Shown here piece after piece: positions 50,809-61,159 of a DNA stretch of 64,000 nucleotides (within the stretch, counting starts at the first letter, position 1; every line of letters begins with the position of its first letter). Made by a program: the position numbers and the translations under genes. Below the pieces are notes generated by a model. That model did not search any database. It saw only the letters and a list, made by a program, of their open reading frames with translations, and was not told the origin of the DNA. The stretch is from Prorocentrum cordatum (taxonomy: Eukaryota; Sar; Dinophyceae; Prorocentrales; Prorocentraceae): NCBI GenBank assembly GCA_963575745.1, contig CAUYUJ010015704.1, forward strand, positions 15,001-79,000. The letters run 5' to 3'.

Positions 50809-50977
50809 GCACCAACACCAATATCGGCGGTGTGCCTCCACCGAGAGAAGAAGGTCCCGATCTCGGTGATGGTCGTAATATTCAGGCTTCCAAGGTGACC
50901 GAACTATTACCACCAACACCGAAATCAAGGATCATATTCCGCTAATGGAGGCACACCGCCGATTCTGGTGTTGGTGC
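50809..50977. mobile_element. TIR element T14
   Basis: GCACCAACACCA, then ATCGGCGGTGTGCCTCCA at the left is inverted at the right (TGGAGGCACACCGCCGAT, TGGTGTTGGTGC), 30 of 32 positions. Length 169 bp. It starts right at the end of the poly-C element. Confidence 0.9.
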
Positions 50978-51060
50978 CCATTTCCAGGCCCTCAACACTG
51001 GACAAAGAGCTGAGCCGTCGCATCTCTCGGCTCGAGTCGCCCCATGATGGATCAGCTCGG

Positions 51061-51214
51061 GTCGGGCATGTCCATCTACAGGCGGAGTACTTGTTCGAGA
51101 ATTAGCCAAAACACAGTATGGTGACGATTTTTAGACTGTTTGCTCGGGTTTGATTTTTCCTGGACTGTGTTTCGGTTTTCCTCCAAAGCCCGCCTGGAGG
51201 AGGACATGCCCGAC
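51061..51214 (+). mobile_element. T1 element, complete
   Basis: GTCGGGCATGTCCATCTACA, GGCG at the left and CGCCTGGAGGAGGACATGCC, CGAC at the right are inverted copies with a few mismatches. Length 154 bp. Flanks (TCGG and CTGC) show no TTAA duplication. Confidence 0.9.
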
Positions 51215-51353
51215 CTGCAGATGAGCTCGACTACAGTCGGGCCGCTGAAAGAAGGGACGCTAAATCAGGAACGACGCCCCCTCTTGGCCCTGTAAGCGCC
51301 TCCGTGCCCCAGGAGGGCAAGAGGAACAGCACTGCAGAGGAACCTAAGGTTAA

Positions 51354-51503
51354 GTCGGGCCTGTCCCTCTTCAGGAGGAACATTCAGAAAAAGTCAAAAA
51401 ATAGTCGGGGAGTATGTTTTGAGCATGTTTCACCATTTTGGAGCATTTGTTGCGTATTTCTTATTTCTCATCGAAAATTCCCCTGTAGGGGGACAGGCAC
51501 GAC
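51354..51503 (+). mobile_element. T1 element, complete, flanked by TTAA
   Basis: GTCGGGCCTGTCCCTCTTCA at the left, CCCTGTAGGGGGACAGGCAC, GAC at the right. Perfect TTAA directly touches both ends (51350-51353 and 51504-51507). Core AAAATAGTCGGGGAGTATGT. Length 150 bp. TTAA duplication is the hallmark of piggyBac-type transposition; TA or TWA duplications of other superfamilies are not excluded by one case. Confidence 0.92.
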
Positions 51504-51514
51504 TTAAACCTAAG

Positions 51515-52115
51515 AAACATCGAGCCCCTCCCGAACCCAAACCGTTCCTTCTTCCCGCGTCTTGACCGTGCCGGGGAAGGGACTGCACCCTCCGGCCGCC
51601 CGAGGCCCCGCCCGCCCGCGCCCTGTCTCCCCAATTAGTGCTTTGCGCGCCCCGCCTAGCTCTGAACCGGAAGAGGCCCGCTCTCGACCCGCCGACCAAA
51701 AAAAAAACGGTGCCGGGAGGGGCCCGGCGAGCCCAGGAGCCCCTCGGCGGGCGGGCCGCGCAGAGCGCCGGACGGGGGTTCGCGCCGCGACCGCAGCGGC
51801 GGGAGCGCTCCGTCGGCACGCTCCGGGCCAGGCTCTCCTGGGCCCCCCTGGTTTTTGGGAGTCCCGATCGCGGGGGCCTCCTTCGCCGTCGTCCGCGGCG
51901 TCGCCGCCGGTTCTGAGGGCGGCCGGCCTCGTGCCCGGCCGGGCCTTCGCGGGCACCAGGGTCGCCCCGCGCGGCGGCGTCTCGGGCCTCCTCGGTGCCT
52001 GCCCAAGGTCCCGCCTAAAGCCTGAAGCCGACGCTCACACACGACCCCCTCCCCATCCGGTAGGTCGCAACTGAAATCACCATCAGCTGTAAAACGACGC
52101 GAAGATCGGGACAAA
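51515..52115. other. GC-rich stretch without a supported gene
   Basis: Open frames of 130-170 codons lie on both strands because stops are rare at this GC content. No motif or exon border pair stands out. Confidence 0.4.
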
Positions 52116-52118
52116 ATC

Positions 52119-52249
52119 GGATCGGGATAACTCGAAATCTCTGAGAATCGGCGGGTTTGGAGGATGTATTGTGCGCCGCGGCCGCTCCAGAGCGTTCCGG
52201 AACGCTCTGAGAGCGCTCCAGAACGCTCTGGAGCGATTTATCCCGATCC
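52119..52249. mobile_element. TIR element T15 with a strong central hairpin
   Basis: GGATCGGGATAACTCG at the left and CGATTTATCCCGATCC at the right are inverted. Inside, GCTCCAGAGCGTTCCGGAAC is followed by GCTCTGAGAGCGCTCCAGAA, CGCTCTGGAGC, giving nested AGAGCGTTC palindromes. Length 131 bp. Confidence 0.85.
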
Positions 52250-52457
52250 TAGCCCTGTTTTAAGCTGACCAATCAGGCTCGGGAACAGGGACCTCGGTCG
52301 GACGAGCTCGAAGGAGCCTCTCAGCACGACACTGTTGCACATCGATGCTTTGGAAGGCCTCGAACCCCCGCGTGTTGCCCCTGAACGTGTTCGTAAGGTC
52401 CCCCCCCCCATAGCCTCCACCACCGCCTCCCCTCCTTCGTGATACCCATGTAGGACA

Positions 52458-52625
52458 GGAGGGGGAGGAGGAGGGGGAGGAGGAGTAGGAGGAGGAGGAG
52501 GAGGAGAAGGAGGAGAAGGAGGAAGAGGAGGAGGAGGAGGAGGAGGAGGAAACGGAGGAGGAGGAGGAAAAGGGGGAGGAGGAGGAGGAGGAGGAGGAGG
52601 AGGAGGAGGAGGAGGAGAAGGAGGA
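52458..52625. repeat. (GGA)n microsatellite
   Basis: GGA triplets with AAG, GGGG and ACG interruptions. Confidence 0.95.
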
Positions 52626-52822
52626 TTGTCCTAATCGTTCCCTGGCTGCCCAGGTCCTCGCGGGGGCGCGAAGACAAAAGCGCGCTTCTCCTCGGCCAGG
52701 TCGGCCGCCCTCCCCCAGAGAGGGGGCGACGGCAGGGCGCGAGGGCGCGATCAGAAGCACGCGCCGCGCATCACCAGGGGGAGTGGGGGCGGGGACGTTG
52801 GGCGACCTACAGTCAAAACTCA

Positions 52823-52991
52823 TGGTAGGGACGCGCGGATGTCCCCAGGGTGCCCTTGCGTCCTTGCCTCTGCGGCCCGTCCTTCGCGGCTTTCATTGCC
52901 CAGCCATTCAGGGTGTTGGTAGTCCGCCGCCCAAAAAGCACCAACTTCGGCGTCCATGGGGCCTTGCGTCCTTACCGCCCGTCCTTATCAG
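52823..52991 (+). mobile_element. T17 repeat, copy 1
   Basis: GGTAGGGACGCGCGGATGTC, AGGGTGCCCTTGCGTCCTTG, CGGCCCGTCCTTCGCGGCTT, and an end GTCCTTACCGCCCGTCCTTA. The outer GTAGGGACG/CGTCCTTAT ends are imperfect TIRs. Other copies: 54892-55041, and partial ones at 11063-11155, 54125-54165 and 58612-58745. Confidence 0.7.
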
Positions 52992-53006
52992 AAATTTCGA
53001 TTATAC

Positions 53007-53179
53007 TGTCGGGGCGCCACATAAGGAGCCAGTTTCGTTTGGGAGGGACTCCGTGTCCCTTACTTGTTTCGCAGTTTGCCTGAGGCAGTTCTTAGGTTTT
53101 CGATGGGAGATCGAAGTTCCCTTGTGGAAGAAAAGGGCCTTGTTCCTTATCTAGGGTTCCTTAGGTCAACGCCCCGACA
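53007..53179 (+). mobile_element. TIR element T16, copy 2
   Basis: TGTCGGGGCG at the left and CGCCCCGACA at the right are a perfect 10-bp inverted pair. Interior CAGTTTGCCTGAGG, TTTTCGATGGGAGATCGAAG and TAGGGTTCCTTAGGTCAACG match 49081-49254. Length 173 bp. Confidence 0.85.
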
Positions 53180-53229
53180 GTAGATCTGGCTGGAAAACCA
53201 GCACATCTGGCCAATCGTTCCTTCATCTC

Positions 53230-53415
53230 GAGGAAAATAAAACCCAGTACAAAGAAACTTGTGGCGCTCCGCGCAGATTTCTTGGATCCGCGCTGGGGCC
53301 CCCCGGGGCGGCGCCTCCAGCGCCGCCCCTGGCGCGCTCCGCGCGCCAGGGAGGGTGGTCCAGCACAGATCCAAGAAATCTTCTCGGAGCGCCAAAAGTT
53401 TATGTGTATACCGCT
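53230..53415. mobile_element. Foldback element T2, copy 4
   Basis: GTGGCGCTCCGCGCAGATTT, CTTGGATCCGCGCTGGGG, a GGCGCCTCCAGCGCCGCC centre, CTGGCGCGCTCCGCGCGCCA, and the right arm CAGATCCAAGAAATC, GGAGCGCCAAAAGTTTATG. Confidence 0.85.
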
Positions 53416-54029
53416 GTAAGTTCCTCTAGAGGGGACCCGTTGTGTGGAGCGCGCGCGCGCTGGAAGGGCAGGAGACGGAAAACAACGGTGAGGAGATGGC
53501 AGAGGAGGACGAGATGGGGAGTAGGAAGATAGGGTGCTCGAATGGTTTCGGCGGGCATCGAATGCAATCGGAGGCTTCCCACCGGGGGCAGGGAGGTGGG
53601 AGGAGGAGGGGAGGATGTGGACGGATGCGGATGTATGTTCTAGTCCTTCGTTGGACCTCTCCAGTCGGGCCGTGCTCCGTGGAGGAGGGGGAGGGGGGGG
53701 GAGGGAGGGGAGGCGGGAAGGAGGAGTGGAGGAAGACGACAACGAGGGAGAGCAGGATGAGGAGGCGGATGAGGAGGAGGTGCATGATGACTCCGTGAAC
53801 GCATCGGCTGCTGCACATGCGGATTTCTCAGTCTTTGTGTGGAGAGCACGTGGGGAGGAGGAGGTGGAAGATGAATATCAGGAGGTCGTGGGGTTGGAGA
53901 AGTTCAACTCCCTGATCCCAGATTTTGGGCGTCGCTGTCATGTTCATCCCGGGGGGCCCCAGAGCTCCCGACCAGCGCGCGGTCGTCATTGTCGTCGCAG
54001 TCGTCTTCGCCGGAGGAGGAGGAGGGGAC

Positions 54030-54090
54030 TTCTCGTCCTCCTCCTTATCCTCCTCCTCCTCCTCCTCCTCCTCCACTCCTCTTCCTTTAA
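54030..54090. repeat. (CCT)n microsatellite
   Basis: CCT triplets with CTTAT at the left. Confidence 0.93.
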
Positions 54091-54184
54091 CTCCTCCCTG
54101 TCGCACCCCGAGGTCAGCGGAATGGCGACCCAAGGGCACCCTGGATGACGGGGCGCGTCCTTACTTGGTGCATTGATTGTAAGA

Positions 54185-54380
54185 GAGGAGGAGGAGGAGG
54201 AGGAGGAGGAGGAGGAGGAGGAGGAGGAGGAGGACTAAGAAGAAGAAGAGGAATATAATAATACTAATATTAATAATAGTAAGAAGAAGAAGAAGAGGAG
54301 GAGGAGGAGGAGGAGAGAAGGAGAGAAGGAGAGAAGGAGGAGGAAGAGAAGGAGGATGAGGACCAGGCGCAGGAGGAGGA
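54185..54380. repeat. (GGA)n / (GAA)n compound tract
   Basis: GGA triplets, an AATAATACTAATATTAATAA segment, GAAGAAG, then GGAGAGAAGGAGAGAAGGAG. Confidence 0.93.
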
Positions 54381-54479
54381 GGCGGAGGACGAGGCCGAGG
54401 ACGAGCACGAGGACAAGAAGAGAGGAGGAGCCCCGAACGACTGCTGCGCGGGCACGCCCGGCTCGCCCACCTCCCTGCC

Positions 54480-54660
54480 CCTGCCCCCCCCCCCGCCGTG
54501 CGGAGGACGCCAAGCGGCACCGCGCGGCCGACGAAGCCGCCAGGAACGGCAGGTCCCACCGGGACGAGGCGCGGTCCGCTGCTCGAGCTTTTCGCACCCC
54601 TCTCGGGTCTGCGGACAGGGCGGGTTCTGGCCCCAATGCTCTCGCGGGTGGTCGCGTTCG
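54480..54660 (+). other. Possible exon-like segment, unresolved
   Basis: The plus frame reads RRAEDAKRHRAADEAARNGR, SHRDEARSAARAFRTPL after a polypyrimidine run ending GCCGTGCGG. Charged helix, but no clear AG/GT pair and GC-rich composition makes chance open frames likely. Confidence 0.25.
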
Positions 54661-54744
54661 GGGGTTCCGCCCCCCCCATTCCCCCCCCCTCCCTCCCCCA
54701 TCCCCTTCCTCCCTCGTCCTCCCTCCTCTTTCTCGTTCCTAGTT

Positions 54745-54875
54745 GCTCCTCCTCCTCCTCCTCCTCCTCCTCCTCCTGCTCCTCCTCCTCCTGCTCCTCC
54801 TCCTCCTGCGCCTCCTCCTCCTGCTCCTGCTCCTCCTCCTCCTCCTCCTCCTCCTCCTCCTCCTCCTCCTCTTCT
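54745..54875. repeat. (CCT)n/(CCTGCT) microsatellite
   Basis: CCT triplets with regular CTG and one CGC interruption. Confidence 0.95.
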
Positions 54876-54891
54876 CTGACAGTCAGTGCAC

Positions 54892-55041
54892 CCAGTAAGG
54901 ACGGGCCCCGTCATCCAGGGTGCCCTTGTGTCCTTGCCTCTGCAGCCCGTCCTTTGCCGTGTTCACTGCTCGCCCGCCGCCCCAACAAACTTCCCAACTT
55001 CGGCCTCGAAGGGTCTTGCGTCCGTACTGGCCGTCCTTGAT
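54892..55041 (+). mobile_element. T17 repeat, copy 2
   Basis: CAGTAAGGACGGGCCCCGTC, AGGGTGCCCTTGTGTCCTTG, CTGCAGCCCGTCCTTTGCCG, and an end GTCCGTACTGGCCGTCCTTG. Same order as 52823-52991. Confidence 0.75.
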
Positions 55042-55271
55042 GCACGTTTGACTTTAACTCCTCATGCTACGCCTCCCCTGGGGTTTAGGAGACTGCATGG
55101 CTGCATTGAAGTTAGGGACGGGGCGGTGCGAAAGCTGCTGCGTGTCGCTGGTGTTTGCTCCGCCGCTGAGCGCGTTCCTCGAAGCGTTGGCTGCCTCCAG
55201 CGCCTGACTGTGGGACGCGTAGGGGACACTGGCGACGTACGCAAGCTGATTCGATAACCTGCCCTTCGTCG

Positions 55272-55472
55272 AAGAAGACAAAAACATAACCATAACTTTT
55301 AGCGCTCCGCGCGGATTTCTGGGATCGCCGCTGGGGCCCCTCGGGCGGCGCCTCCGGCGCCGCCCCTGGCGTGCTCCGCGCGCCAGGGAGGGGGTTCCAT
55401 CGCGGATCCAAGAAATCCGCGCGGAGCGCCAAAAGTTTATGTTTATGTCGTTGTTTATTCTTCTACTTTACT
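55272..55472. mobile_element. Foldback element T2, copy 5
   Basis: Left arm GAAGAAGACAAAAACATAAC, ACTTTTAGCGCTCCGCGCGG; right arm CGCGGAGCGCCAAAAGTTTA, TGTTTATGTCGTTG, TTCTTC. Centre GGCGGCGCCTCCGGCGCCGC. Confidence 0.88.
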
Positions 55473-55944
55473 GCCCCATCCCTTTCGTCCGAACCGATCT
55501 TGGCTGCCCTGAAACGCCCGTGCTGAAACGCAGCACGGCGTGCCTGCCTCAACACGTCTGGGCGAACCACGTTGCGTGCTGGTTGGCCTACGTGTTTTGC
55601 TGACGTATCGCACCAGGCCGACGGTATCGATCTGCGTGTTGAATTCCGTGCTGGCACTCTGGGTTGCGTGGCTCGTGCAATCGAGTTCGCACCTCTTTTT
55701 CGTTGCATCCTCGGGGGACCTCGCCTGTCCCCAAAATTGGTTTCTTTTCCTGTGCCCGACGCGGGCTCGATGCCGACTCGACGCGGACTTGGCGTGTATT
55801 CGACGCGGATTCGACACGAATTCGACACGGATCCGACGAGGCCAACGTGGATTCGATACGGATTCGACGCCGAAAAGGCCGCGACGGAACAGCCAAGATC
55901 CCCCGAGGATACAACATAACGGTTCTTGGCGGATTGGGCAAAAC

Positions 55945-56164
55945 ATTGATGATATTGATGACGATGATGATGATGATGATGATGAGGTTGATGATGATGA
56001 TGATGATGATGCTGATGCTGATGATGATGATGATGATGATGATGTTGATGACGATGATGAGGATGAGGATGAGGATGAGGATGAGGATGATGATGATGAC
56101 GACGATGATGATGGCGATGGTGATGATGATGATGAGGATGAGGATGAGGATGAGGATGAGGATG

Positions 56165-56221
<57 letters not shown>

Positions 56222-56310
56222 GTGGTGATGGTGATGGTGATGATCATCATGATGATGTTGATGATGATATTTATCATGATGATGCTGATGATGATGCTGA
56301 TGATGGAAGG
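55945..56310 (+). repeat. (GAT)n microsatellite
   Basis: GATGATG with GAGGATGAGGAT hexamer stretches (56060-56090, 56130-56170). Confidence 0.97.
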
Positions 56311-56334
56311 GGCGTGTTCTACCGCTACTGGGGG

Positions 56335-57555
56335 GTCACTGGGAGTTCCTAACCCGTCCCCCCCTCTCGAAAACCGAAAACCGGAGGGGGTCACTACCGG
56401 TTCGACCCCCCCCCCGCCGCCGGCAAACGATGCCCGCTCCTCGGGACAGTTGGAGAATAGTGGGGATGTTGGGACAGTGGTGGGAACGGTGGTGGTGGGG
56501 ACAGTGGTGCGGGGACAGTGGGACAGTGGTGCGGACAGTGGTGGGGACGGTGGTGGTGGGGACAGTGGTGAGGGGACAGCGGGACAGTGGTGGGGACAGT
56601 GGGAAAGTGGTGAGGACGGTAGTGGTGGGGACAGTGGTGAAGGCGGTGGTGAGGACAGTGGTGGGACAGTAGTACAGTGGGGAAAGTGGCGGGGACAGTG
56701 GGGACAGTGGGACAGTGATGGGGACAGTGGGGACGGTGGGACAGCACAGTTGGACAGCGGCGGGGACAGTGGGACAGTGGTGGGAACAGTGGGGACAATG
56801 GGACAGTGGTGGGGACCGTGGGGAAAGTGGAGAGAGTGGAACCGTGGTGGGACAATGGCGGGGAGAGTGGGGACAGTGAGACACTGGTGGGGGCACTGGT
56901 GGGGAGCGGGGACAATGGTGGGGACAGTGGGGACAGTGGGACAGTGGTGGGGACGGTGGTGGTGGGGACAGTGCTGTGGGGACAGTCAGTGGGAATGCGG
57001 TGGAAACAGTGGGAGAATGGAGGGTACAGTGGTGGTGGCGACAGTGGTGAGGGCGGTGGCGAGGACGGCGGTGGGATAATGAGACAGAGGTACAGTAGGG
57101 ACAGTGGTGGGGACAGTGGGGACAGTGGTGGGAACAGTAGGACAGTTCAGTGGGACAGCGGCGAGGACAGTGGGACAGTGGGGACAGTGGGACAGTGGTT
57201 GGGGCCGTGGAGAAAGTGGGGAGAGTGGAACCGTGGTGGGAACAGTGGTGGTGACAGTGGGGACAGTGCGACAGTGGTGGGGGCACCGGTGAGTACAGTG
57301 GTGACGGTGGTGGGAATAGTGGGGACAATGGTGGTGAGAACAGTGGTGCTGGGGACAGCAGTGGGGGACGTGGTGCGGACGGTGGCGAGGACCCAGAGTT
57401 GTCTGCTGGCGGTGAGCGGGGTGGGGGGGGGAAGGGTTCGAAGCGGTAGTGACCCCACCCGGTTTTCGAGGAGAAGGGGGGGGTTCGGACCGGTAGTGAC
57501 CCCCCCCCCGTTTTTCGAGGGGGGGGGGGGGCAGGGGTTCGAACCGGTAGTGACG
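56335..57555 (-). mobile_element. Poly-G/C element with inverted arms and ACAGTGGGG core (locus B)
   Basis: Left arm GGGGGTCACTACCGGTTCGA then CCCCCCCCCGCCG; core 56455-57415 of GGGGACAGTGGTG and GGGACAGTGG units; right arm GGTTCGAAGCGGTAGTGACC, GGTTCGGACCGGTAGTGACC and GGTTCGAACCGGTAGTGACG. The arms keep the same orientation as at 49595-50785 but the core is the reverse complement. Confidence 0.85.
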
Positions 57556-57579
57556 TACCGTTTCTTCGCGAGGGTGATC

Positions 57580-58900
57580 AGGGCGAAGTGAGTTCAGGCA
57601 AACTTGGTTTCATGTTTGAGCATGGTGGCCATCGAACAACGCGTCATTTCATCAGCCCCCGCGTCGATTTGTCAGGCACATCGCAGCTTCCAGTGTTCCC
57701 CGGGCGAAGACCAGACCAACGAGTATTACGAATTCCTGAAAGATCACGCGCTTGCGGACATTCATCCCGATATACCTGAGTTGCGGAACTTACGAGCCTT
57801 TTTGCGCGGACCCATTTGTCAGGATCGTGTCGGTGGCCCAGAAGATCATGCATGATCATGCCTTCACGATGACACCTGCCCCGCTGCAATCCCCTTCCCT
57901 TGATTATTGCATGTCGCTGCCTCGTAGGACGCGCTGACTGCGCTGGACACGGTCGACGTCGAGGCCGCAAGGCCAAAGAAGACGGTGGGGATTGTGGTGG
58001 TGTCGCGTGCTCAAGACTTGGGGGAAGGTTTTGTGTCTGGACAGTGACAACTATTTGACCCGCCCTCCCCAGAACCGTGTGGCGATTTGACGGGGATGCG
58101 TCAAGATGCGGTGCCGCAACCATGGTTACGGCACCGCAGGGAAAGTCGGGCTTCGGTACCTCAAGCCATGTTTACGACGCCCTTGGGGAGTGTCCGGCCA
58201 CAATGGTTCACTTGGAAATTGTTTTTGTCCGTTTTCTGCCTTTGCTTGACGCAGGTGGGGTTAACAGGGCAGAGCGGGCAGCTGAGGGATTGCTTGTGTG
58301 GGCGGATCGGCGGAGCGATGCTGACCAGGATCGGGAAGCCTAGCAAGGGACCACCGCGGTCGGTCCAGTGAGTCATGCAGAACGGGTGGTCGAGTTCGGC
58401 CGCAGCGCACTCTCCTGTCCCGCGGCCCGACAACAAAAGTTACACTGTCTTCGTGACGACTGTTTTTCAGCTGCTCCGAAACTGGAGGGGGGGGGCGCGG
58501 CGACCCCAATCAGGGCTGGACCTAAACGCTGTGTTGCTGGACTTCGGCCGTGCTTTGTTCTTCGTCTTGGCAGGGAGGTACAGGACACCAGGTACAGTCG
58601 GCCCGGATTAATAGGTCGACCCTGCCAAGTCAAGGGTACCCTTGTGTCCTGTGCCTCGCGGCCCATGCCTCCTCGCATTCCTGTGGCAATGTGGGCCCCC
58701 GGAAGGGTCTCGTGTCCTCTCGCGTGTCCTCTCCAATCAGGTCCGACGGTAGAGCAAAACGAAGAGCACAGTGAAAACAAAACCAACAACATGTAGGTCC
58801 ACACGGAACCCCGATCCCCGACACCGTCGGGCCTCTGCATCGGCCGCAGCAGCGCTGACTCCGTGCGGGGACGCGCAACGGGCGGAGGCCGATCCTCGAC
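57580..58900. other. Low-repeat region without a recognised gene
   Basis: A plus-strand open frame at 57604-57855 includes DQTNEYYEFLKDHALADIHP, DIPELRNLRAFLRGPI, which is protein-like but matches nothing I know. A partial T17 repeat lies at 58612-58745 (AAGGGTACCCTTGTGTCC). Confidence 0.4.
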
Positions 58901-58954
58901 GGGGGTGCGTCGGAATGGCGCCCAGGGACTGTCACCCCCGAGTTGCCCTCCTCC

Positions 58955-59270
58955 TCCTCCTCCCTCCTCCCTCCTCCCTCCTCCCTCCTCCTCTCCTCCT
59001 CCTCCTCCTCCCCCTCCCCCTCCTCCTCCTCCTCCTCGCTCCTCCTCCTCCTCCTCCTCATCCTCCTTCCTCCTCCTCCTCCTCCTCCTCCTCCTCCTCC
59101 CCCTCCCCCTCCTCCTCCTTCTCCTCCTCCTCCTCCTCCCCCCTCCTCCCCCTCCTCCTCACCCTCCTCCCCTTCCTCCTCCTCCTCCTCCTCCTCCTCC
59201 TCCTCCTCCTCCTCCTCCTCCTCCTCCTCCTCCTCCTCCTCCTCCTCCTCCTCCTCCTCCTCCCCCCCTC
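58955..59270. repeat. Long (CCT)n microsatellite
   Basis: CCT triplets, left half with CCCTCC tetramers, right half pure from 59170. Confidence 0.97.
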
Positions 59271-59304
59271 ATTCTCTGAACGGCAAGTTCCTGTGTGTTC
59301 TGCT

Positions 59305-59400
59305 CCTCCTCCTTGTCCTCCCCCTCCTCCTCCTCCTCCTCCTCCTCCTCCTCCTCCTCCTCCTCCTCCTCCTTCTCCTCCTCCTCCTCCTCCTCCTCCC
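59305..59400. repeat. (CCT)n microsatellite
   Basis: Nearly pure CCT. Confidence 0.96.
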
Positions 59401-59687
59401 CCCTCTTGCCAGTGGGGGCGTCTCTGGCCAACGCGCCTCGGAGTAAACTGCCAGCATGTAATGAGGGAAATGGGTTATATATGACAATTCCCTACCCCCC
59501 ACCCCTTCATGGGGGCACCAAAATAAATGAGTGGTGCAGACTAATGGAGTTCAGCCGCTGGAAACTGTGTTAAATCGTCTGCCCCCCCGGCGTTTTGTTT
59601 TACCGCCTTGCGGAAACAGATTTTCTATTCGTCCTCTTGCGTTCGTTTGATCACCCGCGGCCGCGGGAGGAGGATTGCGGAGAGGGG

Positions 59688-59775
59688 GCACCGGAAGCGC
59701 CGCTAGGGAGTCCCAGCGCAGATCCAGGAAATCCACGGAGGACCGCCGAAAGTTTATGTTTTGTGCAGTTTTCCC
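59688..59775 (+). mobile_element. Foldback element T2, right half
   Basis: GCACCGGAAGCGCCGCTAGG, CCAGCGCAGATCCAGGAAAT, CCGCCGAAAGTTTATGTTTT match the right half of T2. The left half is absent or too diverged. Confidence 0.7.
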
Positions 59776-59779
59776 ATTC

Positions 59780-60690
59780 CCGACTTAAGAACCAACCTGA
59801 GGACGGCCCAACTGTCGTCCTAGTGGACGGCGGTTGGAGCTTAAAGGTGAGGCCAACGCTGCCGCGGGAGCAGCGTGTCGGAAGAACCGAACAAGTTCGG
59901 ATTGAATAACAGATGTGAACAACACACTCCCCGAATCCTCTGTGAAAAAAACCCAGCACGCGGGAGGATTCGAACCAAGCGGAAGGTCGAGCATGAGACC
60001 AGCGTTACTGCGGGGACACAATTTGGAAGAGCCGAACACGCGTCGATCGAAAATCAAATATGAGAAACGGATTCGCGCCAAACCTGCGTGCAACTAACAG
60101 CATAATACGTGGAGGGGTGCAGGCAATCTTCTGGAGTGCATCAGGGGAGAGCGGGGAATAGCATTCATATTGAACAATTGTCGAGGAGCAGTAACTAGCA
60201 GGGAGAAGGTGGCACCTGTGCCGCTGGGTGCCTTTGTGGCGTCCCAGGAAAACAGGCGGGTTGGCAGCCCGATCGTCTCCACAGCTCGACGGGGCTGTGG
60301 GAGAGACTCTTGCCCTGTGGTTGGCCAGCCACAGTAGGTGCGGGCCCGCCGTACCACCCCTGGGAGGCCCGATGGGGTTACTCGAAGGGGTCCCCCGACG
60401 TGGGGGGCGCGGGAACTTAAGTCCTTGGGCAGCGGGGCCTCCGCTGCTTGAGGCCGGCGGCCAAGTGGGGGTGGTGCCGGTGGCCGTGTCTCGGGGTGGC
60501 ATTTCGAGGCACCTCGCAACGGCGGCGCGGATAACGCCGGGGGCGGTCCGTGCCGCCGTTCGTGTTGCGAGGTCCGACTGCATGTGAATTCACGCAGGCA
60601 CCTTGGGCACCTCCCTTCGGGTTGCGTCGCCCAGGTGTTCTGTCCGGGCACCAAAAAAAACAGGGAGAAGGTGACAAGGGATAGAAACGC
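59780..60690. other. Unclassified sequence; weak minus-strand zinc-finger-like patch
   Basis: At about 60555-60625 the minus strand reads CPRCLREFTCSRTSQHERRH, which fits a C2H2 spacing (C-x2-C-x11-H-x3-H). The remaining 264-codon minus frame (60094-60888) is Pro/Arg-rich and unconvincing. A retroelement N-terminus is possible but unproven. Confidence 0.25.
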
Positions 60691-60696
60691 AAGGGG

Positions 60697-60775
60697 GAGG
60701 AGGAGGAGGAGGAGGAGGAGGAGGAGGAGGAGGAGGAGGAGGAGGAGGAGGAGGAGGAGGGGGAGGAGAATAGGA
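60697..60775. repeat. (GGA)n microsatellite
   Basis: Pure GGA then GGGGAGGAGAATAGG. Confidence 0.96.
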
Positions 60776-61159
60776 AAAGGAGGTGGGGAAGGAGGTCGCT
60801 GTCTGAAGGCGGCGCAGAATCTTTGCCTTCCGCGCAGGACTGGCGGATCAGAATTTGTTTCTTCCCATTCAGGGCTGGCCAAGATCAACCTTCGCGGCCT
60901 CGAATTGTCCGCCCCTGCGGATTCGAATCGTCAGCCCGCGAAGTCCTTCCCAGCTTTTGCTTGCCCGGCTCTGAATTGAACCCCCCGCCCCCCCGCCCTG
61001 AATTGTCAGCCCGCGCCCCCCCCCCCGGGCCTCCAGACAACCCGCGATGCGATTGTCCGCCCTCTGCCTACCCCGTGACCCCGCTATTGCGGTGGCGCGA
61101 AGGCCCGCGAAACTGTTTGTTCATCGTCCGCCCCAGAAAGTTGTTGTAAATGCTTGCTT

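Noticed and set aside
51562-52114. 170- and 152-codon frames on opposite strands
   Set aside because: GC-rich sequence with few stops; no motif or splice border supports either strand.
55588-56394. Ile/Asp-rich long frames on both strands
   Set aside because: (GAT)n by-products.
60094-60888. 264-codon minus-strand frame as a zinc-finger gene
   Set aside because: Only one C2H2-like spacing near 60555-60625; the rest is low-complexity and includes a (GGA)n tract.
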